Below are positions 1 through 11,044 of a stretch of 64,000 bases of DNA, in pieces. The DNA is from Adiantum capillus-veneris. Lineage: Eukaryota; Streptophyta; Polypodiopsida; Polypodiales; Pteridaceae. The notes under the pieces were generated by a model. It worked only from the letters and a program-made list of their open reading frames with translations, made no database searches and was not told the origin of the DNA. Made by a program: the position numbers and the translations under genes. The stretch's first letter is position 1; each line of letters opens with the position of its first letter. The stretch covers positions 35,738,558 to 35,802,557 of the forward strand of contig CM043946.1 in the NCBI GenBank assembly GCA_014529385.2, in the 5' to 3' direction.

Positions 1-440
1 GTAATTGAACAGATTACACTTAATGAAAATACTCAATAATAAGAAGGGATTAACATACGGCCTTAGATAGGATATTATAAAAGATTAAGTAGTAGAGAGG
101 GGATTAAAAAAAGATTAATAAAGGAATTATGAATGTTAATATCATTAACACTTGCTAACGTTGTGGATCGTGTTATTTTACTTTATTATTTATCCACTTC
201 TCTGCACCGAGTCCCATTCTACAACTTAGAGCAATCTATTGACGTTGATCTTTAGAGGATGTCCTCCGAGCAAAGATTGCCCACTCCCAACTTCAATCAT
301 CCACCAGATTACAAATCGCAGGCGTATCGAGTTTCTTCCTCGTGAGAACTGCCCATTGCATAAAATATAATAGGTTACATGTAAGGCAGTTGAAGCCTTC
401 AGAAATTAGCACTGATTGCAGCAAATTCATATCGCCAATC
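1..440. other. No recognisable feature
   Basis: AT-rich sequence without a convincing coding frame, repeat or RNA gene in either strand. Confidence 0.5.
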
Positions 441-1065
<625 letters not shown>

Positions 1066-3428
1066 CTTAGCTTGGGATGGTCATTTTCTCTTGCCGCTAC
1101 TCACTGCCATCGTCGTGGTCTTCTCACATTATTCTCATTGTTGATGCTCTGAGATACTGCCACTAGCGATGGAGTTGCTAAGCTTGTGTATGTTGCCACA
1201 CACACGCTCCCCCATGTGACGGGTTGCAACTGGTGTAGGCTGAAAAGAAAAGAAAAAAAAAAGAAGCTGTTGGACTCATTGACGCTGCTGTTGTGCGCCA
1301 GGAGCTGGATGACTGTATGCCTTCGCATGATGCCATCAATTTCGAGTCGAGTCCTCGTGGAATCATGGGCAGTGGGAGTTCTGTGGTGGGTGGCCTCCAT
1401 GAGTTGAGGAGCCGTGAGAAAAGGCAGGACGGGTGATATACTGTAAGTAGGGTCCACGATGGCGGAAACCAGACCTACGGTGCACATGAGAAGGCCTTTA
1501 AATCCAAGCACGAGAAGAAGAATTTTTTGCAAGGCGTGCCAGGCGCCAGGAACAGAGTTCTCGGAGGTCTCTTCTCTCTTGACTACCTACAGAGGTAGAC
1601 ATTGACACTGCTCTGCAGAGCCGCTGCAATACTTTCTCAGGCGACGCCTGATGCAGAGCATCCTTGGCCATTGACGACGCTGCTGATGTTGATTTTTTTC
1701 TTTCAATATTATAATTTATTTTATTTTGTGCCCAAACATTGTATTAGCTCTATAAGGATTGTAGCGGTTTGGTCACGTAGGGATTTAAAGATGAGTAATT
1801 TCATTTTGTTTCGCTCTCTCTCTTCCCCCTCCCAGTATGGCTACTTACAGAAGCAACCATCGGCAAAGCACTTCAACGACCCGTGGAATCTTTTCTCGCC
1901 TGACTCCCTTTGTCGCGTCTCCTCCGGCATACGATGATCATGATTATGATTTTAATCACGCTTTTAGGCTTTTAATGTTAGTCTTTTAGTGTACTTCTTT
2001 TTCTTTTTGTATCTAGGAATTGGTTTACAACCACAAGGATTTGGTCTCAGTGGTAATTTTGGCCTTTTGACAACAATTAATAGGACATTTTATTCCATCT
2101 CTCTTTCCCCCTCGCCCCCCTACCTTTTGGACCTTGATTGATATCAATACCGAAACCAAGCAGTGAACCCTACTTTTGTATTTGATTGCCCACCCTCAAG
2201 CAAACATGTATACGAACCCACACAATATCTAAGGGCATCTACATAATCAGATAATTAAACAACTTAAATTATAACTATAACCTCTGAGACATGCTAGATA
2301 TTTGTCATTGGGATGTATTTTCACTAACCTTCATTATTTCGTGCATGGTGAAGCTGTATCAGACCTAGGTATTCTAACAAAGATAACCATATGAGAACTC
2401 TAAGTAGATACACTTCTAGCTACCATCACTTAAAGTGACTGCTATCCCGATTACAAGAATACAACTCCAACTCTGTAAGAAACTATATACTGTAAATGAG
2501 ACACTTACTCTATCATCCCTATTTGCATAATACACCCTTCATTCTGTACTGTCAGATTATACCCATTAGTACTCATGTAATGGAATTTGATTTTCAAATT
2601 GATTGCTCTATTTTAATTTTAATGTTCCATCATACACTCTAATGGTAGTGCAATGTTTTACAATAGTTTTTTAAAAAAAAACCCTTGATTAGTAACTTAA
2701 TTGGACCTCCTATTTCACTTTCGTATTGTTATCACACGACCCTCCTCTCTACTGCCACCCATCCTCCATTGATCACAACTCTCATTATCAACTTTTAACC
2801 TGTTCATACAATTAGTGTGTGCTTCAATTTGTTTTACAATTTATCACACGTCATTTTCACTACTTTGTCTTTGAGGATTACTATTGTAGATAAAGCTATG
2901 AGTACTAGTTTCATGTCAACAAACCTTCAGTCCTAAACATCCTCCATGTGCAATCAAGCTCAATGTGTAGTATAATATACATTGGTATCACTAGAGCGAC
3001 CAAGTAGTACTTCTCTTCTTTTGAGATACATTGAATTATCTTAAACAAGTTGCAATTCTATTTTATTACATACCCTATTTCAGCACAAAATTAACACATT
3101 TTGCAATTGCTAACTATACTTTTGTGCAAGAGTTAAAGTGGCAGTCCTTCCTCCTTGTATCTCTCTCCATGCACATACTGGTATATGTATATATATTTTC
3201 AAAAACAGTATATCCTCCTGGTCATGACTTCTAATTGTATGGAAAGGGAATTTTTACTGAGCTAACTTGTCTAAAAGGTACGCAGCTACTCATGTGAGCT
3301 AAGGTGCTTTGGGATACTAGAAAAATTGTTTGTACATACTTTGTCACATAAGCATACTCCAATTTTGTGTCAAACAGGTAGTAGATGTTTTGTTTTTATG
3401 CCTGGTCTAGTCCATTGGTCACGTACAC
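1066..3428. other. AT-rich region without a supported gene
   Basis: No frame with known motifs was found. A minus-strand frame at 1101-1487 has a hydrophobic start but no recognisable domain and is interrupted by a pyrimidine-rich tract. From about 1940 to 3428 the DNA is AT-rich and stop-rich in all frames. Confidence 0.4.
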
Positions 3429-3625
3429 ACAGATTCGCCGATTTAGGCAGTGTGTAGATACTCATCTTGGTGCAGATCCGCCGATTTAGGCAGCACATTG
3501 ATAAATTGCAGATTCACGATTTTTACACTTATACCAAATGCAGATTCTCCGATTTAGGCAGCATTAGTGCAGATTCGCCGATTTAGGCAGCACGTTTTAT
3601 TGGTGTAGACTCGCCGGATGAGGCA
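3429..3625. repeat. Short tandem repeat with CAGATTCGCCGATTTAGGCA core
   Basis: The core CAGATTCGCCGATTTAGGCA recurs five times, with changes, at about 3431, 3475, 3539, 3571 and 3606. Copies are separated by variable 12-40 bp spacers, and the last is the most diverged. The spacing is irregular, unlike a satellite array. Confidence 0.8.
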
Positions 3626-4559
3626 ACACCGATCACAAAATCATGCTGCAGTGGCTGGCCACCACTGTAACTGGTATGATTTTGTTACTCGGGTACATAA
3701 TGAAAGTGATTTGGATTTGGACTTATGTTGTGGAATTGGAATGGGATTGGGATTTGGTATCTGGTGGTTATTATGGCAGTGTTTATGTGATGAGACTTGA
3801 CATTATGAGATTGATGATGAGTGTGACCAGTGATATCCTGATTCATCAGGGTATGACACATACTCCTTATTCTAGTGGTATGGGACACTAGAATAAGTAG
3901 TATGTGGATGACGGCAGGCATAAGCAATATTGTCTAATTTTATGGATTTTTTACTATTTGATACAGATTTCTAATCATTGTTTTTGACGAGTATTGTTTG
4001 CAGATTTTTTATCTTTGCAATTGAGGACAATTGCTTTCCAACGGAGAGGTATGTTATAGAATTGATATTTTATTATTTGTTGCAGCTGACAGGTGGAAAA
4101 TACTAGGACCGAGCTAGGCCTATGCGAATGAAAGTATATACATTGTACATTTTATTATTCAAGTGCTCTTTTATGAGTTTTGGCCATTTATGACCGGCCG
4201 GTCAGTTTGTACTCACTTTGACCATTCAAGAATCTATAAATTAAATACGTGCAAGAGGGAAATGGTCACTCTTGCACGGGGGGAGATTGCACCCAGTGTC
4301 CATCTCATTCTTCTCACCTCTCTTCTCTTCTCTCTCGCCGTGCTGGAGTAGCACTCCGCTCTAGGAGGTGCGCCTGCACGTGTTCTTTCGCTCTCTCCCG
4401 CTCTCTGTCTCTCTCTGTTCATACTGTGCTCTATTATGGATTGTGCGAGTCGACAGGTACGTAGATTTGTTCGTTTATGTCTTGCTATGAGCTATTTTTT
4501 GATATTTTGCAGGGCTCCCTACGCTCCCGTCTGTAGCAATTGCAACATAATATCACAAA
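3626..4559. other. No supported gene; TGG/GAT-rich and CT-rich sequence
   Basis: From 3660 to 3850 the plus strand is rich in GATTTGG/TGGGATTGG words. From about 4300 to 4420 it is CT-rich. A purine-rich stretch (GGGGGGAGA) lies at 4279. It may be a relic LTR, but no paired copy is present. Confidence 0.3.
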
Positions 4560-5448
4560 GAGTTTGGTTTCTATTGGGAAAATAGTCAAGCAGGGTTTGC
4601 AGGTCAAGTTTAACTCTAACGGTCTCTTTGTCAAAGACCATAAGAAGAATGGAAGGTTGGTTGCATAGGGAAAGAAAGTGGATTGAATGTTTACTATGGA
4701 TGTAAATGTGCCCAATTTATTGCACAAGGTGCAGGACTTGTTGTATATATAAAAATCTTGCACAAGCAAGTTGGTCATGTGAATCCACATCACTAAAGAC
4801 AATGAAAACTAAGGAGATGGTAAACAGGTTTTCCAGCATTTGGAGTTGCTAAAATGTGAAAAATTTGTGAAGCTTGTCAGGTTGGAAAGTATGAAAAAGC
4901 ATCCTTTCCTCATGATAAGCATGTATAAGAAGTAGTATATGTAGATTTATAGAGTCTGGCAAAGACTACATCTATGGGTGGATGCAACTACTATGTGAGC
5001 TTCATTGATGACCATACAAGGAAGATATGGATCTATTTCATGAAGCTGAAAAGTGAGGTGTTTTATGCACTTTCAGAATTTCAAAGCTATGGCTGAAAAC
5101 AATGATTGGAAAACATGTGAATTTCTTAAGGTCAGATGGAGGGGGAGAATACTTCTACAATGAGTTCAATGTTAACATTACTATGTGAGCTTCATATGTG
5201 AGCTTCATTGATTACCATACAAGGAAGGTATGAGTTTATTTCATACTGAAAAATGAGGTGTTTATGCACTTTCAAAATTTCAAAGCTATGGTTGAAAAAC
5301 AATGACTGGAAAACACGTAAAATTCCTAAGGTCAGATGGAGGGGGAGAATACTTATGCAGTGAGTTCAATGCTTTCTCGAAAAATCATGAAATTCAAAGA
5401 TAGTTTTCATGTAGGTATGCTCCGCATCAAAATGGTGTTGCTGAGTAG
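4560..5448 (+). pseudogene. Decayed Copia pol fragment (protease/integrase part)
   Basis: Short stretches in shifting frames match the Copia integrase core: a YVSFIDDHTRKIWIYF-like block near 4990-5040, an LRSDGGGEY-like block near 5130 and again near 5330, and an APHQNGVAE-like block near 5420-5445. No frame is open across the region. A segment of about 200 bp is duplicated in tandem (about 4988-5180 and 5191-5380), so the integrase middle appears twice. The fragment ends exactly where the LTR at 5449 starts, which suggests that the later element inserted into this one. It is certainly Copia-derived and non-functional; the exact lineage is not resolved. Confidence 0.75.
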
Positions 5449-5677
5449 TGTTACCATATACATGTGGTAGTGATGCGTGTGAACACACTTAGGACCGTTG
5501 AGGCATTTTTCCCTCACTAGGAGGTTTTTACCCTCGTGCATTGTATATACGCCCATCACTCTAGGGCTATCTTATCTTTCCATTACACACTAAGTAATAC
5601 TACTCTCTGTTGTGTGCCTTGAGCTTCCTTCATCTTCTCCAAGCTATGTGTGTTTCCGTGCAACCCTATTTCCAACA
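5449..5677 (+). repeat. 5' LTR of a truncated Copia element (H)
   Basis: This 229-bp segment begins TGTTACC and ends CCAACA, with a TATATA box-like stretch in its middle. It is followed at once by a TGGTATCAGAAC primer-site sequence, which marks it as a 5' LTR on the plus strand. No partner LTR lies in the window because the element is cut off at about 6487. Confidence 0.7.
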
Positions 5678-5693
5678 ATTGGTATCAGAACAG
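5678..5693 (+). other. Primer binding site of Copia element H
   Basis: TGGTATCAGAACAGG directly follows the LTR end. It resembles the initiator-Met tRNA primer site (TGGTATCAGAGC) used by plant Copia elements, with one base changed. Confidence 0.65.
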
Positions 5694-6017
5694 GTTGTGT
5701 CCTCCCGGGCTTAGTCGCCAACATTGCCAGCACATGCCTGCTCACTTTCTCCATTTTCAGTGAGTTTTGGTGAGCGTTAACACGTCGACTAATACTTTGG
5801 GAGAGCTCTTTGAAGTGGGTCTGCTCAGATTTTCCATTCGAGCACATTTCGGCCTCCGTTTCCACTACAGGTGCTTTTGTGTAGAATTTTTGTCAGTGCT
5901 GTTTTTTGCATAAGAGGTCCCATACAGTCTTCTTCGGGTTGTGTTATATCACACACATTAGTCTTGCTTTGTTCCTCTTTTTGAGCAATTTTCACATCAG
6001 GTATACATGCATTTGCC

Positions 6018-6487
6018 ATGGCTGACAACAACACAGATTTGTTTAAGATGGTTGTTACTGATTGGATGGGGATAATTACCCAATGCGGGCTTACATGATG
6101 CAACATGTTCTTGTATAAAAGGGCGTTTGGAATCTTGTGCAAGGCATTGATGTACATCTTGGTTCTGTGGATACAAGCGATGTTGAGTATGTTGCAGATT
6201 TTGGTGGTAGAATTGCTGCTGCTAGAGCTGTTTTGCCCATGTGACTGAGCAGGCTCGTTGGGGTATAAGAGATCCACAAGCTCACATTGATTGCATTATC
6301 TGTGAAGTGCACTATTATTCCTCACATTCATTCAGCTAAATCTGCAAAACAAGCTTGGGATATTCTGGTCGGTCTTTATGCAAGTGGTAATGAGAGTAAA
6401 ATTGCATTGTTGCTAAATAGCTGGAATCGAAGATTATGCATGAGGAAGATGAAATAGACACTTTCCTTGCTGGTATCAAGGATATTA
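6018..6487 (+). pseudogene. Copia Gag (UBN2-type) pseudogene, truncated
   Basis: The reading starts at ATG 6018 (MADNNTDLFK) and matches the N-terminal half of plant Copia Gag. Recognisable pieces are an SAKQAWDILVGLY block and an ESKIMHEEDEIDTFLAGI block, typical of the alpha-helical Gag core before the zinc knuckle. At least two frameshifts and several stops break it. It ends abruptly at 6487, where a piece of family F begins. It belongs to the element whose LTR lies at 5449-5677. Confidence 0.75.
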
Positions 6488-6657
6488 ATTGTCATAAAAT
6501 CTAATATCTACCTATCCCATATAATTTTCTCATATTGAACTGACCATTTAATGCGAGAAAATGAATGGGAGCAAGAGTTAGAATATAGATATGTGCTTTT
6601 AGACTTATCTCACCATGGGACCAAAGGGAGAGAAAGCTACATCTCATTGAGGTTGTA
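6488..6657 (-). mobile_element. Fragment of family F internal region
   Basis: This segment is the inverted counterpart of 43833-44000, the part of element F next to its 3' LTR, including the purine-rich run before that LTR (AAAGGGAGAGAAAG). It stops within a few bases of where the F LTR would begin. It is joined to Copia H on the left and to a family-B LTR on the right, so this is a chimeric junction. Confidence 0.7.
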
Positions 6658-7137
6658 GAAGGCAAAGACAGTCTCAGCAGGCGGGAACTGTCTCTTGGAA
6701 GCCGAACAGTGGACCAGTCAATAATTACCACGGCAATTACCACAGTAACTTCGAGAAGGCTATAAATAGGACCCATTACATTGTAATCGGGCTGCTTAAT
6801 TCTTGCTTCTTACTTCGGAGTTCTTTTGGCTTAACCTTTGAGCAATTTCCTAGCAGCAATCTATTCGCTTGTAATCTTGTAATCCTTACTACTGTAATCA
6901 ATCAAGCTTCAAACCATTCCATCTTGTACTGATTATCCTGAATATGAATTTGAAATTGCAATCACTTTTCCAGTTGTCCAGTCTATCTATCCTTTCAGTT
7001 GGCTAATTCAGTTCAGATAACCATTTCAGTCTAGTTCTGTTCTCTATTCCAGTTTTACTGACTGAACTGACGACTTACCATTAGCTTTAAATCCTAACAC
7101 TGGAATTATCTATCTGAAGAGATCAGCTCCAATTCCA
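6658..7137 (+). repeat. LTR of family B (copy B1), 5' end truncated
   Basis: It aligns as an inverted copy with 47115-47640. Homology ends at AATTCCA (7137), giving a CA terminus, and different sequences follow in the two copies (primer site here, target DNA there). It contains a conserved GGCTATAAATAGGACCC promoter stretch. The left part of the LTR seen in the other copy is missing. Confidence 0.7.
6761..6770 (+). promoter_or_regulatory. TATA box of family-B LTR
   Basis: TATAAATAGG sits in a context preserved in both family-B LTRs (the other is near 47490, minus strand). This supports its use as the element's core promoter. Confidence 0.6.
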
Positions 7138-7215
7138 TTTTGGTGATCACGGTGGTTAGAACTGTTGCTTGTTGACCAGAAAACTCTTCTCCCAGTTAGG
7201 ATTTTCAGTAGAAGA

Positions 7216-7730
7216 ATGGCGCCCAAAACCAGTCGTGGTCGAAAACCATCACACCGCGTTGAACCTGTTCTTGAGGAATCCGAACGTGACTCTGATCCCA
7301 AGAAGGACCTAGAGACTGAAACTGAGGCTCAGGAGGAGCACAGTCATGCTGATGAGGCTAAGGACTCTCAGCACTCCAGTCAGTTCAGAAGAAGAAGAGC
7401 TGAGAGGGAAGAACGCAAGGCCAGGAGTTCTTGAGCCACACAGAGGGATGATGGGGCCAAAGGCAGCAAGGGTAGTTGCCACAGTTTCGGTAGAAAAGCC
7501 AGGGAGGAGACAGAAACTGAGACAAATGAGGAAATTGATTGGGACACGGATACAAACCATTACAAAAAGTCCTCAGGAAGGAGTCTGGTTCTGAAGGTCA
7601 GAAGAGGCAAAGAAAATGCTGACCGACATGATTATACCTCTTCATTAAAAAATTCTTTTCCAGTGTTCAAGGGTGGAAAGAAGGATGATCCGGATGTTCA
7701 TATCCAAGCCTTTGAACAATATATGAGTTA
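7216..7730 (+). pseudogene. Start of family-B Gag (Ty3/gypsy-like), broken
   Basis: ATG 7216 opens a charged N-terminal region (MAPKTSRGRKPSHRV...) rich in Glu, Ser, Asp and Arg. A frameshift near 7390 moves the reading to other frames. A block near 7655-7725 (FPVFKGGKKDDPDVHIQAF) resembles the start of a Ty3/gypsy retrotransposon Gag domain. The frame then ends at the tandem repeats at 7736. The gene follows the family-B LTR and a possible primer site (TGGTGATCACGG at about 7141). Protease, RT and integrase are absent, so this is a truncated 5' end. Family assignment rests on that one block and is moderate. Confidence 0.55.
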
Positions 7731-7735
7731 AAAAT

Positions 7736-8040
7736 TGTTGTACAATATTGCACAGTAGAAGTGTAACATTGGAAAACTGCTTTGTACTATACAATATCAT
7801 ATTGTGGTACAATATTGCACAGTAGAAGTGTAACATTGGAAAACTGCATTGTACCAAACTGCAGTGTAACATTGGAAAACTGCATTGTACTATACAATAC
7901 CAAATCTGATACTATACAGTACCAAATTGGGTATTGTATTGCACTGTAGCAATGTAACATTGAAAAAGTGCATTGTACCATAGTGAGCAGTAACATTGGA
8001 AAATTGTATTGTACCATAGTGAACAGTTACATTGGAACAC
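7736..8040. repeat. Tandem array with GTAACATTGGAAAACTGCAT core
   Basis: About six imperfect copies of a 36-70 bp unit. The shared core is GTAACATTGGAAAACTGC followed by ATTGTACYATA. Unit length falls from left to right. Confidence 0.85.
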
Positions 8041-8126
8041 AACTGATGAAAGACAAAGGCCAAAAGTTGATTGTATTGGTAGAATGAAAAGCACATTGTG
8101 CAAAATACATAAGCATATGAGAAGGG

Positions 8127-8807
8127 CTACAGCTTGCATGCACAAGAAAACTGGTCACGGGCGCGGTTGCGCTTCTTTCTTTGCATACTAAAAAGAACTG
8201 ACAAGGTCACCGAATCAGTGGAATCACCTGACTTCTTTTGCACAGCATCTTCAGCTTTAGGATCCGCACTTCCGTCAGTACTATCCACTTTTGCATCCTC
8301 CACTGCCACTTCCTTCTTGGCATCCTCGGGCCCGTCCCCCTTCATCGCATTGCCTGCCTTTCTGCCTCTTCCCCCTTCCTGGCCTCCCCGTCATCCCCTT
8401 TCTTGGCGTCCTCTGCACATTTGTCATCCCTGGCTTCCACCCCCCTCTTGGCCTCCCCCTCAACCCCCTCCTTGTGCTCCTCCCCCATAGTGGCCTCTTC
8501 CCCTGCACCATCAATTCCACTATGTGAGGCACTTTATCTTCAACATTGTCTTTCTTCCTTTTAGCATATTTGTCCTCACAGTCACTGTTTTCTTCGCTAT
8601 CCCGCATGGTATCACAATGATGTCCCTTCTCGGTCCCTTTCCGTTCCACACCACCATGCTTTAAATCCCGGAGAACATCTCTTATCTGTGCAGTATCCTA
8701 ATCCTCCTCCCATGAATGACTTGCAGCAGATTTTGTGGCATCTTGTCCATCCTTGACTGCCTGTCCATTTTTCCCACTGGGCCCAGTCGCTGCAGCACCC
8801 TCTTCCT
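8127..8807 (-). pseudogene. Gene G, acidic Lys/Glu-rich C-terminal exon (decayed)
   Basis: A minus-strand exon begins at 8807 after a good acceptor (TTTTTGCAG). The intron at 8808-8899 has a GTAAGT donor. The frame carries over from the upstream exon piece and reads Gly/Ala/Lys/Glu-rich protein, meets a TAG at 8698-8700, and continues in the same frame to about 8495 (blocks RDLKHGGVERKG and YAKRKKDNVEDK). Two frameshifts then link further Glu/Lys/Asp/Ala-rich blocks such as EDAKKEVAVEDAK. The composition suggests a disordered charged tail. The function is unknown. It may be a host gene or a gene carried by a DNA transposon. No full-length copy is present for comparison. Confidence 0.5.
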
Positions 8808-8899
8808 CTGCAAAAACAGAGAAAGACAACACATACTTACAAACAACCTCACATTCAGTGCAGGTTAGCATATGATTTGCAGAACACACAAATACTTAC

Positions 8900-8953
8900 T
8901 CTTCACACCACGATGCCCACCGACCCAAGACTTTGCCACCTCGGGGATCACCA
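8900..8953 (-). pseudogene. Gene G, exon piece after the K1 insertion
   Basis: This is the 3' piece of an exon whose 5' piece lies at 17664-17929. It reads VIPEVAKSWVGGHRGVK in the frame that continues into the next exon, and ends at a GTAAGT donor at 8899. Element K1 sits between the two pieces. The joining frame across K1 is inferred because no clean target-site duplication was found. Confidence 0.45.
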
Positions 8954-9399
8954 TGCTCCTTGCCGCACTGTCAAAGCAAGGGACTTGCCAATACACCGTG
9001 TGCGAGCCACAAATGGCTCCAAGCACACAACAAGCTTAAACTAGTAAGCTCAAAGAAAGCGATGGTGTGTCACTCACCGCTCTATGCTTGCTTCGTGGAG
9101 GATTCCTCACCGCAAAGAAGAAGGAGACGCCGCTTCGCCGCGCTCAACCGCTTCACCGCCGCCGTGCCGTCATCGCAATGCTCGATCGTACACTCTCTCT
9201 CTCTCTCTCACACACACACATACACACACACACACACACACACAAGGAGGTGAAGAAGAAGAAGATGGAGATGGAGATGGAGCAAGAGCACTCTTCTATT
9301 GCACAAATGAGAGAATGAGTAAATTTTAGGTTTAGTTGACTTTTATATGAGCTCGCCCCATTCACACTTGGGCGTGTCCGTGAGCTGTGAGGGTTAACA
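8954..9399 (-). repeat. 3' LTR of K1, with internal deletion
   Basis: It aligns with 17061-17663, but about 150 bp are missing between the CACTTGGGCG and GTCCGTGAGC blocks. Its inner edge is TGTTAACCCTCAC on the minus strand, directly preceded by the polypurine tract. It carries CT and CA dinucleotide runs. The outer edge is less certain. Confidence 0.8.
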
Positions 9400-11044
9400 T
9401 GCCCCCCTTCCTGATGTAGATTCCGTCCTCGGAAGCTATAGAGTTGAAGCTCGTTCGTCGAGGTGGAAGAGCATTTGAGATGAATGTCCTTCTCCTTCTT
9501 CAGTCACTGCAAAATCAAACAACATTGGCACAGTAATTACATTCTCATAAGCGATTAAAAAGCATATGCAGTTTTAGATAGACAAATTGATTGGTAATAG
9601 AATTTTAAACAATTTGTCAGCAATAAACATTAAATTGCAATGTAATCAAATGCATAAACAGATGTAAAGTTAAAAAATTAAACAAGTCTGGGGTCGCTAA
9701 TTTAACGGTCGAAAGGCACTAGAGATTGCCTATTAATACCATGGGTAAGCTTCTTAATTTTCTTTGGTCAATTAAGTTGTTTAATCGCGAGAGCCAAGTA
9801 TTTCATGTTCGAGGGCTGACTAGAGGCTATACCTAGAAGACCTTGCAGTTAAGCTACAATAAAAGGAATTTCTCATGAAATCATCGCATGACTGATTACC
9901 TTTTCTTTGACCCCCCAAAGTCTTTTCACAGTGATTCAATTTTGATGTGCGTGCTTATTTTGTATGCCTTGGGTTTTTTGCTTTTCAAGGAAAAGCGCCC
10001 ACACTGGGAACCTCTAGGGCTCTAGTACCATAGGCGATACATGTGAGTGAAGTACCCAATCAAGCTGAGATTTCTCTTCCAGCTTAAGATTTTACATTGT
10101 GGCACTTTGATTTTTTGTTTGTTCATTTTCAACATTTTAATTTTGTAACTTTGGGGGGTCATATAACACTGATACACCTCCCCAGGCTCATCACACAAGT
10201 AAACTCCCTTTATAATACTTAAGCTAAAGGTCAATAGGGTCAAGCCCACTAGAAAGCCCTAGTACATTTCACGCAATGCTGCCTAAATCGGATTAAGAAC
10301 CTAAGTAACCATTGATTATTAGGAAGGCATTCCCCATGGTATTAAGAAAAGATCTCTAACACCTAGCTTGGTCAAACTAGGTTAGTCGGACTTGCTTGAT
10401 GTTTAAACCTAGACAAGTGATTATGACAAAAAATAACATTGAATTAAATGTTGGTACTAAGCAAATGCGATGAATATTATGCTACCAATCACAATTAAAG
10501 CAGACAAACATGGATGCGAAAAAGATAAGGGGCAATGCTAATGGACAAGAAACACCTGTTTGTGTTGATGGTCGCGCTTGATCTGAAGTGGGAATGAGAG
10601 AAAGATTCCATGAAGGTCCAAATCCTAACCACAACAACACGTTCCTGTACACACTATGAAACACACAGAATACCTCTAGGAGGCACATCAGTGGGAAAGG
10701 GAACTTTGCTAATCACTCAACTCTAAAACAGAAACACTCCTATCGTACTAATCCTACCTACCCTCCATCAGCCGAGTGATGAGGATCAAAGGTGTTTTAT
10801 GGCATAGGTTTCTGTTTCAGTGTACCAGATGCGCATGTGTAGGTCTGAGTCAATGTTTTGACTTTAATTGGCATACTTGTTTGCTAATTGCTCTTGCTCT
10901 TTATTTATTTTTTTGTTTTTTGTGAGTGTAAGGCTATATATATACATTCCCTAAGATTGGAGATTAAGAGGTCAGGGAGGAAGGTTGAGAGGGAAGCAAG
11001 TGAATGATGACTGTCAGCAAACACTCCCCCCTTCCTTAGGTAGA
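9400..11044 (-). other. K1 3' untranslated region with polypurine tract
   Basis: This is a 1.6 kb stretch without an open frame, between the Gag-protease gene and the 3' LTR. The minus-strand run AGGAAGGGGGGCA at 9400-9412 is the polypurine tract that primes plus-strand DNA. The region is well conserved in K2 (27653-29323), including a small hairpin, although it is non-coding in both. Confidence 0.7.
9980..9996. other. Conserved hairpin in K 3' region
   Basis: GCTTTTC AAG GAAAAGC is a perfect 7-bp stem with a 3-base loop. The identical hairpin lies at 28231-28247 in K2. Its role is unknown. Confidence 0.6.

Noticed and set aside
1101-1532. Minus-strand frame of 143 codons with a hydrophobic start (possible secreted protein)
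   Set aside because: It has no ATG at its start (first ATG at 1487), no known domain, and its middle is a pyrimidine-rich tract. A TTTTCAG acceptor-like site near 1235 is likely chance.
7645-8145. Minus-strand Cys/Phe/Tyr-rich frames over the tandem array
   Set aside because: The sequence repeats with the array unit and overlaps between frames, so it is a repeat artefact.
8134-8564. Plus-strand Ser/Pro/Leu-rich frames
   Set aside because: They are the complement of the Glu/Lys/Asp-rich gene G tail on the minus strand, which has splice signals and frame continuity.
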